64,000 nt of DNA from Halorussus salinisoli. GTDB taxonomy: Archaea; Halobacteriota; Halobacteria; Halobacteriales; Haladaptataceae. Below, in pieces: positions 1 to 7,793 of this stretch. Both the position numbers and the translations under genes were made by a program. The DNA is taken from NCBI GenBank assembly GCA_005239435.1, contig SZNP01000001.1, positions 744,001 to 808,000 on the forward strand, written 5' to 3'. Each line of letters begins with the position of its first letter. Position 1 is the first letter of the stretch. The notes below the pieces were generated by a model. It was not told where the DNA came from. It searched no databases and saw only the letters and a program-made list of their open reading frames with translations.

Positions 1-1
1 G

Positions 2-67
2 GGCACCCACGACATCCACACCCTCATCCTCGGCGAGGACCTCACCGGTATCCCCGCCTACGAGTGA
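2..67 (+). CDS. Acyl-CoA dehydrogenase, C-terminal end (partial)
   Basis: Only the last 21 codons lie in the window. They read GTHDIHTLILGEDLTGIPAYE before a TGA, and the GTHDI-x-TLI-x-G-x-LTGI pattern is the usual C-terminal signature of acyl-CoA/glutaryl-CoA dehydrogenases, FAD flavoenzymes that oxidise acyl-CoA thioesters. The stop lies 3 nt before the ATG of a class III CoA-transferase, so the two are probably one operon. That pairing resembles glutarate or other dicarboxylate degradation units (inference). The substrate cannot be read from this fragment. Confidence 0.75.
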   Translation, partial: GTHDIHTLILGEDLTGIPAYE

Positions 68-70
68 CCG

Positions 71-1318
71 ATGACAGGGGAAGCAAAGCAGCCGGACGGC
101 GACTCCGGGCCGCTCGACGGAATCACCGTCCTCGACGCCTCTCGCGTGCTCGTCGGCCCGTTCTGCACCATGCAGTTAGGTGACCTCGGCGCGGACGTCA
201 TCAAGGTCGAACGCCCCGGAACGGGCGACCAGACCCGACACTGGCACCCGCCGCGATACGGCGACGCCGACGAGAGCGCCTACTACATGAGCGTCAACCG
301 CAACAAGCGGTCGGTGACTCTTGACCTCACCGCGCCGGAAGGACGGGACGTGTTCCGGGACCTCGCCCGCGACGCGGATGTCCTCGTCGAGAACTTCCGG
401 GTCGGGAAGATGGAGGAGTGGAACCTCGGCTACGAGCGGCTCAAAGAGGACAACCCCGGACTGGTCTACTGCGGGCTCTCAGGCTACGGCGAGTGGGGCC
501 CGGATAAGGACCGTCCGGCGTACGACGTCATGATGCAGGCCGAGGGCGGCCTTATGAGTATCACCGGCGAGGAGAATGGCGCGCCCGTTCGCGTCGGCGT
601 CGCCATCGCCGACATCGGAGCGGGGATGTACGCGACGCAGGCCGTCCTCGCAGCGCTGTTCGAGCGGGAATTCGGCGACGGCGGCGGACAGAAGGTCGAC
701 GTCAGCCTCCTCGACGGCCAGGTCGCGTGGATGAGCTACATGGCGACGAACTACTTCGCGACCGGCGACTCGCCGGGCCGGATGGGAAGCCAACACCCGA
801 CCATCGTCCCCTATCAGGCCTACGAGACCGCCGACGGGTACGTCGTTGTCGCGGTCGCGTCCGAGCACATTTGGCCGCGGTTCTGCGAGGCACTCGACCG
901 CCCGGACCTCCTCGCCGACGACCGGTTCGAGACGAACCCCGACCGCGTCGAACACCGCGACGCCCTCAACGCGGAGCTCCGCCCGGAGTTCGCCGCGCGG
1001 CCAACCGACGAATTCCTCACCGCGTTCGAGCGCCACGACGTCCCGGCGAGCGACGTCAAGGATATGGAGGCGGTCTTCGAGAGCGACCAGGTGCAGGCGC
1101 GCGGCATGCGCGCGTCCGTCTCGCATCCGACCGCCGGCACCGTGGAGATGCCCGGTTCTCCGATGCACCTCTCGCGGACTCCAACGAGCGTCCGACAGCA
1201 CCCGCCGCGACTCGGCGAGCACACCGCCGAAGTGCTCCACGACCACGGGTACACCGACCGACAGATTGACTCCCTCTACGAGGACGGCGCGCTCGGAGAG
1301 CGGTTCGTAGACGGCTGA
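71..1318 (+). CDS. CaiB/BaiF (class III) CoA-transferase family protein
   Basis: 415 residues, the normal length for this family, which moves CoA between a donor thioester and a carboxylic acid. The N-terminus has the family's opening pattern (LDASRVLVGPFCTMQLGDLGADVIKVE, residues about 20-45). A YDVMMQ segment near residue 155 supplies the expected catalytic Asp, and a late PxxRLGEHTAEVL motif is also typical. It starts 3 nt after the upstream acyl-CoA dehydrogenase stop, which implies co-transcription and translational coupling. Known relatives include succinyl-CoA:glutarate, formyl-CoA:oxalate and mesaconyl-CoA transferases. The dehydrogenase neighbour favours a dicarboxylate or glutarate substrate, but that is inference. 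Confidence 0.85.
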   Translation: MTGEAKQPDGDSGPLDGITVLDASRVLVGPFCTMQLGDLGADVIKVERPGTGDQTRHWHPPRYGDADESAYYMSVNRNKRSVTLDLTAPEGRDVFRDLARDADVLVENFRVGKMEEWNLGYERLKEDNPGLVYCGLSGYGEWGPDKDRPAYDVMMQAEGGLMSITGEENGAPVRVGVAIADIGAGMYATQAVLAALFEREFGDGGGQKVDVSLLDGQVAWMSYMATNYFATGDSPGRMGSQHPTIVPYQAYETADGYVVVAVASEHIWPRFCEALDRPDLLADDRFETNPDRVEHRDALNAELRPEFAARPTDEFLTAFERHDVPASDVKDMEAVFESDQVQARGMRASVSHPTAGTVEMPGSPMHLSRTPTSVRQHPPRLGEHTAEVLHDHGYTDRQIDSLYEDGALGERFVDG

Positions 1319-1478
1319 GAGCCCCCGCGGTGTTCGTTCCTCAATTGAGAGCTACCGACCGTTCCCGCGTTTTCCGTCGTCTCGATAGCCGAAGCAGAGC
1401 GTCACTCGTCCCGTATCTGGACTGAGGACGGGACGCCGGCCGAGCCGACTCCAAACGCTTTTCTGACGGTTCAAGTCG

Positions 1479-1661
1479 GTGGAATACGGAACTGGCGTTC
1501 CCGCTCTCCACTCGAAGTTCCGAGTCGGCCGACCCTCTCGAGGCCGGGTTCGGCCCCGAAGGCCTGCGAGCAGCAGTCGAATACGCGAAGCGCCGCGAGA
1601 TGCCGCCTGCGCGACGCTCGCCGAGGAGTACGGCGGGTATATGCGCTTCGGGGTGGACTAG
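1479..1661 (+). pseudogene. Degenerate coding remnant, possibly a serine-hydrolase N-terminus
   Basis: Two coding-like pieces sit in different frames. One frame reads ADPLEAGFGPEGLRAAVEYA and continues KRREMP. After a frame change another reads ATLAEEYGGYMRFGVD and stops at 1661. The first piece resembles the start of beta-lactamase-like serine hydrolases, but the match is weak and is a guess. No intact ORF covers the region. With the truncated HAD remnant directly downstream, this looks like a decayed locus rather than a functional gene. Confidence 0.35.
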
Positions 1662-1667
1662 ACGTCC

Positions 1668-1978
1668 ATGACCGCGACGTACGGACCCATCGCCGCCGAC
1701 CCGCTCGGGTACGAACCCGGCGATTGTGTCGGCCTCTGTCTCGATATCGATGGTACCGTTTACCGGTCGAGTTCCGTCTTCATCGAGACGCTCGCGTTCC
1801 TCCCGTACGCCGACGGAATCACGCTGACACCTGCCGAACGACGACACCGCCGCACCGCGTTGACGGCCGTCGCCGAGTACCCTCGACTTGGCCACCGACA
1901 TGCCCGGCTCCGTCGTTCTCGCTACCCCACTCGCTCTATCGTCGTCGGGATACGTCGAACGCCGGTTTCGACCGGTAA
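1668..1978 (+). pseudogene. Truncated HAD-superfamily hydrolase remnant
   Basis: An ATG at 1668 opens a convincing HAD start: about 60 residues including CLDIDGTVYRSSSVF, which contains the nucleophile motif DxDGT. A helical segment with ETLAFLPYADG and TPAERRHRRTALTAVAEY follows. After that the frame becomes Arg-rich nonsense, while another frame carries a short plausible tail ending near 1978. Real HAD hydrolases exceed 200 residues and need motifs II-IV (the Lys and the acidic DD pair), none of which appear. It is best read as a 5' gene fragment left after deletion. Confidence 0.55.
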
Positions 1979-2010
1979 TTTGACATTTCGTCACTGTTCC
2001 GTTCTGGACG

Positions 2011-2175
2011 ATGCACTCGAAGACTCGACAGAACACGTCGGAACCGGTTCTCGCCGCGCTCGTCGGTGACGACTGTAGTTGGTGCGCGTCGGGAGCGCTG
2101 GCGCGCGAGGAGTTCAAGGGCGACGCGGCGGTGGTCTGCAACGAGTGCGGGACGCCCACGGTCCGCGTCTGGTGA
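2011..2175 (+). CDS. Small zinc-finger protein, HVO_A0556-like
   Basis: 54 residues, ATG at 2011. It has two CxxC pairs, CSWC (about residues 22-25) and CNEC (about 43-46), around a REEFKGDAAVV beta-strand segment, and ends in TPTVRVW. The spacing of the two zinc knuckles, the KG-aAVVC-eCGTP core and the C-terminal aromatic match the haloarchaeal HVO_A0556-type zinc-finger microproteins as I remember them. Its function is unknown, though single zinc-ribbon proteins of this size often bind nucleic acid or protein partners. It overlaps the debris of the HAD remnant upstream and is convergent with cetZ downstream. Confidence 0.7.
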   Translation: MHSKTRQNTSEPVLAALVGDDCSWCASGALAREEFKGDAAVVCNECGTPTVRVW

Positions 2176-2214
2176 CTGCCGTCCCCCGCGTTCGCTCGAA
2201 CGACTGCTCGATTT

Positions 2215-3378
2215 TCAGAACAGGGCTTCCAGTTCGTCGCCCTCGTCTCGGACGAGACTTTCGAGGTTCTGGTCGCTCTCCTCCTCGATGTCATCGAGGT
2301 TGTCCTGGGTCTCGACCGCGATGCCCTGTAGGTCCTTGATTCGGGGGACGTCCGTGACTCCAGACAGGAGCGTCACGGCCGCGACGTGGTCGGTCCCCTG
2401 CATCGGGTAGTCGCCGCCTCGGACCTCCATGCTCGCGGTCTCGTTCTCCAGCCACTTCCGGCCGCGTTCGATGCCTTTCCGGTTGAGATAGTCCTGGGGG
2501 CCACCGACGACGACCAGCGAGCGGTCGGTGCTTCGGACCTCGCAGGGGAGCGTGAGACGGCCCAACGCGGCCTTCCTGACGAGACTCGTGATGCGATTCG
2601 TGGTCGCGGTCGCGTCGAGTTCGTCGTCGGAGAACCGGCCGAGCAGACCGCCGCCCGCGGTCTCGACTTGCTCGGTCGCGTACCCGATGGTCGAGACGCC
2701 GCCACACGAGAGCGTGTTGATGATTTCGCTGGAGTCCACGACGCTCTCGGCGACTTCCTGGCCTGCCTGGACCTCCCCGGCTGAGAAGAGGACGCCGAAC
2801 CGCCGAACGATCTCCTCGTTGATGCGGTCGTAGCCGCCGCGGATTGACTCGCCCGTCTCGCGCCACGCGTCGTTGTCGAACACGAGCAGGTTGTCCACCT
2901 CGTCCACGAAGGTCTTGAACGACCGCGCGGCGTTCAGGGTGTAGATACCGCCCTCGTCCTCGGAGGGCAGGACGCCCAGTCCGTACACCGGTTCGGTGTA
3001 TATGCGCTTGAGGTGGTTCGCGAGGACCGGCGCACCGCCCGACCCGGTTCCCCCGCCCATGCCCGCGACCACGAGGAACGCGTCGATTTCGTGGACCGGA
3101 ACGTGGTCGATTGCTCCCTGGATCTCGTCGATATCTTCCTCGGCGATGTCCGCGCCGAGCTCGTTGTCCGCGCCGACCCCGTGGCCCTTCACGCGGGCCT
3201 GTCCGATGAGGACGCGGTTCTCTTCTGGGATACGTTCGAGTCCCGCGAGGTCCGCCTTCGCGGTGTTGACTGCGATGGCCGACCGAACGACGTTGCTTCC
3301 CGTCTCCCGGTCGTACTCTACGAACTTGTCCACTATCTTACCGCCTGCCTGCCCGAAGCCGATCATTGCGAGCTTCAT
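2215..3378 (-). CDS. cetZ: CetZ family tubulin-like GTPase (first copy)
   Basis: 387 residues. The N-terminus MKLAMIGFGQAGGKIVDKF is the CetZ form of the tubulin/FtsZ nucleotide-binding start, and the tubulin signature GGGTGSG lies in GMGGGTGSGGAPVLA near residue 110. CetZ proteins polymerise with GTP and control cell shape and motility in haloarchaea, distinct from the division proteins FtsZ1/FtsZ2. The C-terminal tail is acidic and ends DELEALF, nearly identical to the tail of the second CetZ in this window (DELEPLF), suggesting a conserved partner-binding peptide. The ATG is preceded by a good Shine-Dalgarno sequence, unusual among the many leaderless genes here. It stands alone; its 3' neighbour is a convergent zinc-finger gene. 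Confidence 0.93.
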   Translation of the reverse strand: MKLAMIGFGQAGGKIVDKFVEYDRETGSNVVRSAIAVNTAKADLAGLERIPEENRVLIGQARVKGHGVGADNELGADIAEEDIDEIQGAIDHVPVHEIDAFLVVAGMGGGTGSGGAPVLANHLKRIYTEPVYGLGVLPSEDEGGIYTLNAARSFKTFVDEVDNLLVFDNDAWRETGESIRGGYDRINEEIVRRFGVLFSAGEVQAGQEVAESVVDSSEIINTLSCGGVSTIGYATEQVETAGGGLLGRFSDDELDATATTNRITSLVRKAALGRLTLPCEVRSTDRSLVVVGGPQDYLNRKGIERGRKWLENETASMEVRGGDYPMQGTDHVAAVTLLSGVTDVPRIKDLQGIAVETQDNLDDIEEESDQNLESLVRDEGDELEALF

Positions 3379-3387
3379 ATTTTGGTG

Positions 3388-3393
3388 CCTCCC
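3388..3393 (-). promoter_or_regulatory. Shine-Dalgarno site of cetZ (first copy)
   Basis: GGGAGG on the minus strand, 9 nt before the cetZ ATG. It is complementary to the CCUCC at the archaeal 16S rRNA 3' end. It supports the MKLAMIG start and implies a leadered mRNA. Confidence 0.6.
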
Positions 3394-3744
3394 TAACGCC
3401 GATTTCCGCGAGTTACCCGGCGACTGACCGCGAGTTGTGCCGGGCTTATCGGCTGTATCACGTCACGTCGGGAGTTTTACCCATAGTTATACGGCGGCAC
3501 ACGGGATTTCAGGCTGTGCCATACGAGTTGCGACTCCGGCGAGCGACTGCGGACGGGCGGAGTCCGGCCGTCGGTTCGTCGGTCCACTCCGACCCGTCGT
3601 CCGTCGCCACCGCACAGACCATTCCGCTACCGTTGGGCGATTCTCGACAGTAAAGACCGCTTACTGCCGAGCGTTGTTATTGTCTGTCCAACTATTTCCG
3701 CGGGCTTCGACGCGCGTATTACGCCGGCGCGAGTAGCCGACAGC
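3394..3744. other. Divergent intergenic region between cetZ and trmY, no gene seen
   Basis: About 350 bases between two divergently oriented genes. I see no tRNA, no credible small protein and no strong inverted repeat. It must hold the promoters of both genes and the cetZ 5' leader, but no TATA-like box stands out clearly enough to name. Confidence 0.5.
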
Positions 3745-4341
3745 ATGCGCCAGTTCATCGTCCTCGGTCACGACGCTCCGACGACGCCCGACTTCTCGCT
3801 GGACGACCTCGCGGGCGGCGCGGGCCGCCTCGACGTGCTGTGTCGGTGCGTCAACTCCGCGTTCTTCCTCTCGCACGCGATTCGGGAGGACGTGCGGGTC
3901 CACCTCGTACTTCGGGACGAGGTGACGATTCGCTTCGAGGGGAGCGACCTCCGGCGACTCAACCCCGACGAGCGGAGTACGGCGGCCCTGATTCGGAACG
4001 CGCTCGACGAGAAAGGCGAGGCCATCGGCCACATGGAGGCCGAGAGTTCGCCAGGCGTCCACGTCTCGAAGCGCGGGGTCGAACCGGTGCTGGAGGAGGC
4101 CGCCCGCGACGGAACCGTCGTCCAACTCCACGAGGAGGGCGACCCAGTGGTTGACGTGGACCCGCCCGAGAATCCCGTCTTCGTCCTCTCGGACCACCAC
4201 GACTTCGGCGACGAGGAGGCGTCCCTGCTGGCGGAGGCCGCCGACCAGCGCGTTCGCCTCGGCCCGGAACTGCTCCACGCCGACCACGCGATTACGGTGG
4301 CCCACAACTACCTCGACACCGAGGGATTCACGAGTTACTGA
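3745..4341 (+). CDS. trmY: tRNA (pseudouridine(54)-N(1))-methyltransferase TrmY
   Basis: 198 residues, full family length. It begins [41 protein letters not shown], the TrmY start. The central VHLVLRD and the C-terminal [20 protein letters not shown] are the SPOUT-fold trefoil-knot segments that bind S-adenosylmethionine. The enzyme N1-methylates pseudouridine 54 in the T-loop of archaeal tRNAs. The ATG lies about 365 nt from the divergent cetZ. No operon partner is evident. Confidence 0.93.
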   Translation: MRQFIVLGHDAPTTPDFSLDDLAGGAGRLDVLCRCVNSAFFLSHAIREDVRVHLVLRDEVTIRFEGSDLRRLNPDERSTAALIRNALDEKGEAIGHMEAESSPGVHVSKRGVEPVLEEAARDGTVVQLHEEGDPVVDVDPPENPVFVLSDHHDFGDEEASLLAEAADQRVRLGPELLHADHAITVAHNYLDTEGFTSY

Positions 4342-4382
4342 GCCTCCGAGGGGAAACCCGCCGTTCCTCTATTTCGATAATT

Positions 4383-4390
4383 TTTATAAG
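4383..4390 (+). promoter_or_regulatory. TATA box for the CPBP protease gene
   Basis: TTTATAAG in an AT-rich patch, 24-31 nt before the ATG at 4414. This spacing places the transcription start at or next to the start codon, so the mRNA is probably leaderless. Confidence 0.55.
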
Positions 4391-4413
4391 ATTAGATATA
4401 AATACGCGGCTAC

Positions 4414-5136
4414 ATGGTCGCCGAATCTCTCCGCCGTGATTCACTCCGGACTCGCGCGTCGTCGGTTTCGGACCGTACCGTATTGGCGCTGGTCGCCGCC
4501 GCGATTCCGGTACCGCTAGCTATCGGTCTCGGAGTGGCCTACGGTCAGTTGGCCGGTCTCGAAGCCGACCAGTTCGGTACGGTTGCGAACAACGTCAGCT
4601 ACGGGATTGCCTCGCTGGCCGTGGTAGCGACCGTCTGGGGCCTGCTCTCGGAGACCGAGCGCGACGCCGCGTTCCGGTTCGAGCGGCCGGGTCGCGCGGA
4701 ACTCGGCTGGACCGCGGTGTGTTTCCCGGTCGGCGTCTTTCTGTTCGTCACCGCGACCGAAATCGCGGCGGCGTTCGGGGCCGAGATGGGCGGGTTCGGC
4801 TACACGCTCGAAGACCCGGTGACGGTCGCGGCGGTCGTCTTCGGCGGCGTCCTCGTCGCACCGTTCGTAGAGGAGGTCCTGTTCCGCGGGTTCCTGCTCG
4901 GGAGCCTCCTCGGTCGCGGCGTCTCGCCGGTGGTCGCCGGCGTCGTGACGGTCGTCGCGTTCGGTGCCATCCACCTCCCGCTACTCGGCGTCGCGGGAGT
5001 GTTCGCAACCACCGTCTGGGCGATTCTACCAACGGTTCTCAGACTCCGATTCGACAACCTCTCCGGGGCGTGGCTCCTCCACTTCGTCAACAACGTCTGG
5101 GCCAACGTCGGCGTCGTCGCGCTCGGATTCGCCTGA
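4414..5136 (+). CDS. CPBP family intramembrane metalloprotease
   Basis: 240 residues with about six to seven hydrophobic segments. The family's three motifs are all present: EEVLFRGFLLG (EExxxR, near residue 150), FGAIHLPLLG (FxxxH, near 190) and HFVNNVW (HxxxN, near 225). These form the metal site of Rce1/CAAX-type intramembrane proteases (Abi/CPBP). Family roles include C-terminal processing of prenylated proteins and bacteriocin immunity; the haloarchaeal substrate is unknown. It appears to be transcribed alone from the TATA box at 4383. Confidence 0.88.
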   Translation: MVAESLRRDSLRTRASSVSDRTVLALVAAAIPVPLAIGLGVAYGQLAGLEADQFGTVANNVSYGIASLAVVATVWGLLSETERDAAFRFERPGRAELGWTAVCFPVGVFLFVTATEIAAAFGAEMGGFGYTLEDPVTVAAVVFGGVLVAPFVEEVLFRGFLLGSLLGRGVSPVVAGVVTVVAFGAIHLPLLGVAGVFATTVWAILPTVLRLRFDNLSGAWLLHFVNNVWANVGVVALGFA

Positions 5137-5207
5137 CGGAGGGTCCCGCGTACTCCGGGTAAAGCGCAAGCGACATCCACAACTTCTCGCGCGCGGAACG
5201 AACGCCC

Positions 5208-5663
5208 ATGCGAGTCAGCGTCATCGGCGGCGGGACAGTCACCGAAGCGGAAGCCGACACCGCCGAGGAGGTCGGCCGACTGCTCGCGGACGGAGGTCAC
5301 ACCGTCGTCTGCGGCGGCCTCGGCGGCGTCATGGAGGCCGCGTGTCGCGGCGCGAGCGAGGCGGACGGCCGAACCATCGGCATCCTCCCCGGCGAGGACC
5401 GCGCCGCGGCCAACCCCTACGTGGACACCGCCATCGCCACCGGCCTGGGCCACGCCCGGAACGCGCTCGTCGTCGTGAACGGCGACGCCGTAATCGCGAT
5501 CGACGGCGGCGTCGGCACGCTCTCGGAGGTCGGATTCGCGGGCGTGTTCGACCGGCCTATCGCCGGGCTCGGGACCCACGACGTGCCGGGCGTCGAAGCC
5601 GTCTCCTCGGCCGCCGACGCGGTGGCGTACGTGGAGTCGGCCGTCCGGTCCCGCGACGATTGA
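5208..5663 (+). CDS. TIGR00725 family protein (LOG/MoCo-carrier-like Rossmann fold)
   Basis: 151 residues, compact single domain. It starts with a Rossmann-type MRVSVIGGGTV, has CGGLGGVMEAACRGA near residue 40, and keeps the GGVGTLSEVG motif near residue 105 that in the LOG and molybdenum-cofactor-carrier families (PGGxGTxxE) binds phosphoribosyl groups or cofactors. The exact role is unknown; the fold argues for binding of a nucleotide or molybdopterin-like ligand. It is on the same strand as the CPBP protease, 71 nt downstream. Confidence 0.82.
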   Translation: MRVSVIGGGTVTEAEADTAEEVGRLLADGGHTVVCGGLGGVMEAACRGASEADGRTIGILPGEDRAAANPYVDTAIATGLGHARNALVVVNGDAVIAIDGGVGTLSEVGFAGVFDRPIAGLGTHDVPGVEAVSSAADAVAYVESAVRSRDD

Positions 5664-5666
5664 GCA

Positions 5667-5695
5667 ATGTATAAGATTATCAGAACTTTATACAT
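5667..5695. repeat. AT-rich inverted repeat just after the TIGR00725 gene
   Basis: ATGTATAA (5667-5674) and its exact reverse complement TTATACAT (5688-5695) are separated by 13 nt, 4 nt after the upstream stop codon. It stands out as AT-rich in GC-rich DNA. It may be a 3'-end structure or a regulator's operator, and a U-rich run follows weakly. Confidence 0.45.
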
Positions 5696-5822
5696 ATTTC
5701 TAAAGGACGCATAATCATTTCCCTGCCGAGGCCGACCGACTCGGCGTCTTTCGCTCGGGCGGCGCGGCGCTCTCGTGCGACCGGGCGACGCCGCCTTCGG
5801 TCGGTCGCGCAAATCCGGAAGG

Positions 5823-5830
5823 ATTAAACT
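5823..5830 (+). promoter_or_regulatory. TATA box for tRNA-Pro
   Basis: ATTAAACT lies 25-32 nt before the first base of the tRNA, inside a GGAAG/CTTCC inverted repeat (5817-5835). The spacing is right for a TBP/TFB promoter starting transcription at or near the mature 5' end. Confidence 0.5.
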
Positions 5831-5854
5831 TCCGACCCGCTTTGGTTTACCTGC

Positions 5855-5927
5855 GGGCCGGTGGGGTAGCTTGGTATCCTTCGGCCTTCGGGTGGCCGTA
5901 ACCGCGATTCGAATTCGCGCCGGCCCA
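5855..5927 (+). tRNA. tRNA-Pro (anticodon CGG)
   Basis: The sequence folds as a complete cloverleaf. The acceptor stem pairs GGGCCGG (5855-5861) with CCGGCCC (5920-5926), followed by discriminator A. The D arm contains GGGGTAGCTTGGTATCC. The anticodon stem CGGCC/GGCCG encloses the 7-nt loop TTCGGGT, giving anticodon CGG (codon CCG) and G37, as expected for tRNA-Pro. The T arm is CGCGA-TTCGAAT-TCGCG. No intron is present and CCA is not encoded. CCG is a frequent proline codon in GC-rich haloarchaea. Confidence 0.93.
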
Positions 5928-6071
5928 CTTTTCCCGCATTTCGTTCCTGTGACCGTGAGTCGGGCGTCCGTGGAGTGAGCGACTTCTCGGCCGGTGAGTT
6001 TCAGAGGTGTACAAACGACACCGACCGGTCACAAGCCTCTTGCAAACACGACCCGTCCCAAAACACGTCTC

Positions 6072-6710
6072 ATGAACGTACTCGTAGCAGGTTCCCACGG
6101 CCAAGTCGGCCAGCACGTCACCGGGATGCTGGCCGAGAGTGACCACGAGGTTCGGGGGATGGTCCGGGACGAATCACAGGTTTCGGACATCGAGGACCTC
6201 GGTGCCGAAGCGGTCGTCGCGGACCTGACGGAAGACGTTACGCACGCGGTCCGGGGGTGCGACGCCGTCGTGTTCGCCGCCGGGTCCGGCGGCGAGGACG
6301 TGTTGGGCGTCGACCGAGATGGTGCAATCAACATCATCGAGACGGCGGAGGAACAGGGCGCGGACCGATTCGTCATGTTGAGTTCCATCAACGCCGACTC
6401 GCCGGAGGAGAGTCCCGAGGCGCTTCGGGAGTACCTGAACGCGAAAGCCGAGGCCGACGAGCGACTCCGAGAGACCGAGTTGACGTACACCATCGTACGG
6501 CCGGGGGCGCTGACGAACGAGGAGGGGACGGGTCGGATTCGAACCGGAGCGGACCTCGACCGAGACGATAGCGAGATTCCGCGCGAGGACGTGGCGGAGA
6601 CGCTCGTCACCGCGCTCCCGATGGAGAGTACCTACGAGCGTACGTTCGAGGTCCTCGCCGGGACCGAACCGATAGCGGAGGCGTTGGAGAACCCGCTGAA
6701 CGAGGAGTGA
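6072..6710 (+). CDS. Atypical SDR, NAD(P)-binding protein
   Basis: 212 residues starting MNVLVAGSHGQVGQHVTGML, with the atypical SDR glycine motif GxxGQVG. It continues with a VVFAAGSGGED segment, VMLSSINADSPEE (near residue 105) and TIVRPGALTNEEGTGRI (near residue 145). This is the layout of the NAD(P)H-binding 'SDR_a5/NmrA-like' group, oxidoreductases or redox sensors without a known substrate here. The ATG at 6072 is preferred over upstream in-frame codons because the Rossmann strand begins directly there. It is downstream of tRNA-Pro and alone. Confidence 0.85.
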   Translation: MNVLVAGSHGQVGQHVTGMLAESDHEVRGMVRDESQVSDIEDLGAEAVVADLTEDVTHAVRGCDAVVFAAGSGGEDVLGVDRDGAINIIETAEEQGADRFVMLSSINADSPEESPEALREYLNAKAEADERLRETELTYTIVRPGALTNEEGTGRIRTGADLDRDDSEIPREDVAETLVTALPMESTYERTFEVLAGTEPIAEALENPLNEE

Positions 6711-6804
6711 GCGCACTCGGGCGCGAGGCATCGAATCATAAGAAATCTTAATTATACGGCGAACAACGTTTTATGTTTTCAGTAGCATCGCTACACGACG
6801 ACAA

Positions 6805-6894
6805 ATGGCGACTGCCACAGGCGTAGCAATCCCAGGCCACCGGACACAGCACCCGCTTTCGACAGCACCCCACAGCATCGCCGCAGAACCATGA
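6805..6894 (+). CDS. Possible 29-residue upstream ORF overlapping the CheC-like gene
   Basis: An ATG at 6805 opens 29 codons rich in Ala, Pro, Thr and His. They end in a TGA that overlaps the tandem ATG ATG of the next gene (stop at 6892-6894, start at 6891). The arrangement would allow translational coupling. The composition is not typical of a folded haloarchaeal protein and the ORF could be chance leader sequence. Confidence 0.25.
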   Translation: MATATGVAIPGHRTQHPLSTAPHSIAAEP

Positions 6895-7679
6895 TGCGCG
6901 GAGAGGACGCCGCGGACCGCGACGGCCACGAAGACCACGACGGGCGCGAGGACAAATTCGAACCCGCGGAGCCAATCGACGCCGACCGCGAGCGCGGGAC
7001 GCCGACCGACCGCACAGACGCATCGTCCGACGTCGACGCCACGGAACCGATGCCGCGGACCGACGACCGACTCTCCATCCCGCTCGAAACCATCGCGGTC
7101 CTGAACTGGCTCGGCGAGGTCGGCGTCGACGGCGTCGAGTCCCGACTCCGGAAGGTCGCCGCCGACGATCTGACGGTCGAGACCGAGCAGGTCAAAATCG
7201 GCTACGCGGGACCGGAGACCATCCTCGACCAGTTCGGCGTCGAGGACCGCGCCGGTGCGCGCGTCCGGATGCGCGAGCCGTTTTCGGGGACCATTTTGGT
7301 GCTGTTCCCGGTCAGGAGCGCGAACCGTGCGGCGTCGCTCATGCTCCAGCGAGCGGTCGAGGACGCCGAATCGGTGGTCTCCACCGAGATGGGTCGGGAC
7401 GCGCTGACCGAACTCTGCAACGTGATGGCCAACGGGTTCGTCGACGAGTGGGCCGAGACGTTCGACACGCCCATCGACACCGGCCCGCCCGTGGCGGTCC
7501 AGAACCCCCAGATGACGCTCATCCACCACATCTTCTCGGTCTCGGACGTGGGGCTGTATCTCACGTCTCGGTTCCGCATCGCGTCGGACGACATCGACGC
7601 GACCATCTTCGTCTTTCCCGGCGAAGCGGAGTTCGTCACCAAGATTTCGCAGGTCAGCCCCGAGGTCGTGGACCGATAG
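6891..7679 (+). CDS. CheC-like chemotaxis phosphatase with acidic N-terminal extension
   Basis: 262 residues. The first 60 or so are acidic, Asp/Arg-rich and apparently disordered. The rest is a CheC/FliY fold. The phosphatase motif E-x2-N-x22-P is exact: ELCN in LTELCNVMANGFVDEW, followed 23 residues later by Pro (DTGPP). CheC dephosphorylates CheY-P and binds CheD, and haloarchaea often encode several CheC paralogues apart from the main che cluster. Only one complete active-site motif is seen, as in archaeal single-site forms. No other chemotaxis gene lies in the window, so this is an orphan copy and its target is unknown. Confidence 0.8.
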   Translation: MMRGEDAADRDGHEDHDGREDKFEPAEPIDADRERGTPTDRTDASSDVDATEPMPRTDDRLSIPLETIAVLNWLGEVGVDGVESRLRKVAADDLTVETEQVKIGYAGPETILDQFGVEDRAGARVRMREPFSGTILVLFPVRSANRAASLMLQRAVEDAESVVSTEMGRDALTELCNVMANGFVDEWAETFDTPIDTGPPVAVQNPQMTLIHHIFSVSDVGLYLTSRFRIASDDIDATIFVFPGEAEFVTKISQVSPEVVDR

Positions 7680-7793
7680 CTCCCGTCCGGCGTACTGCAT
7701 CCGCTTTCGCCCGGACGAGACTCTCCGACGGGGACCTTCCAGTGGGAACTCCCAATGGGTACCCTCCAGTGGGGACCACCGATGGAGCCATCG

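Noticed and set aside
1440..1490. tRNA-like T-arm (GGTTCAAGTC) near 1468
   Set aside because: No cloverleaf can be completed: no acceptor, D or anticodon arms pair around it.
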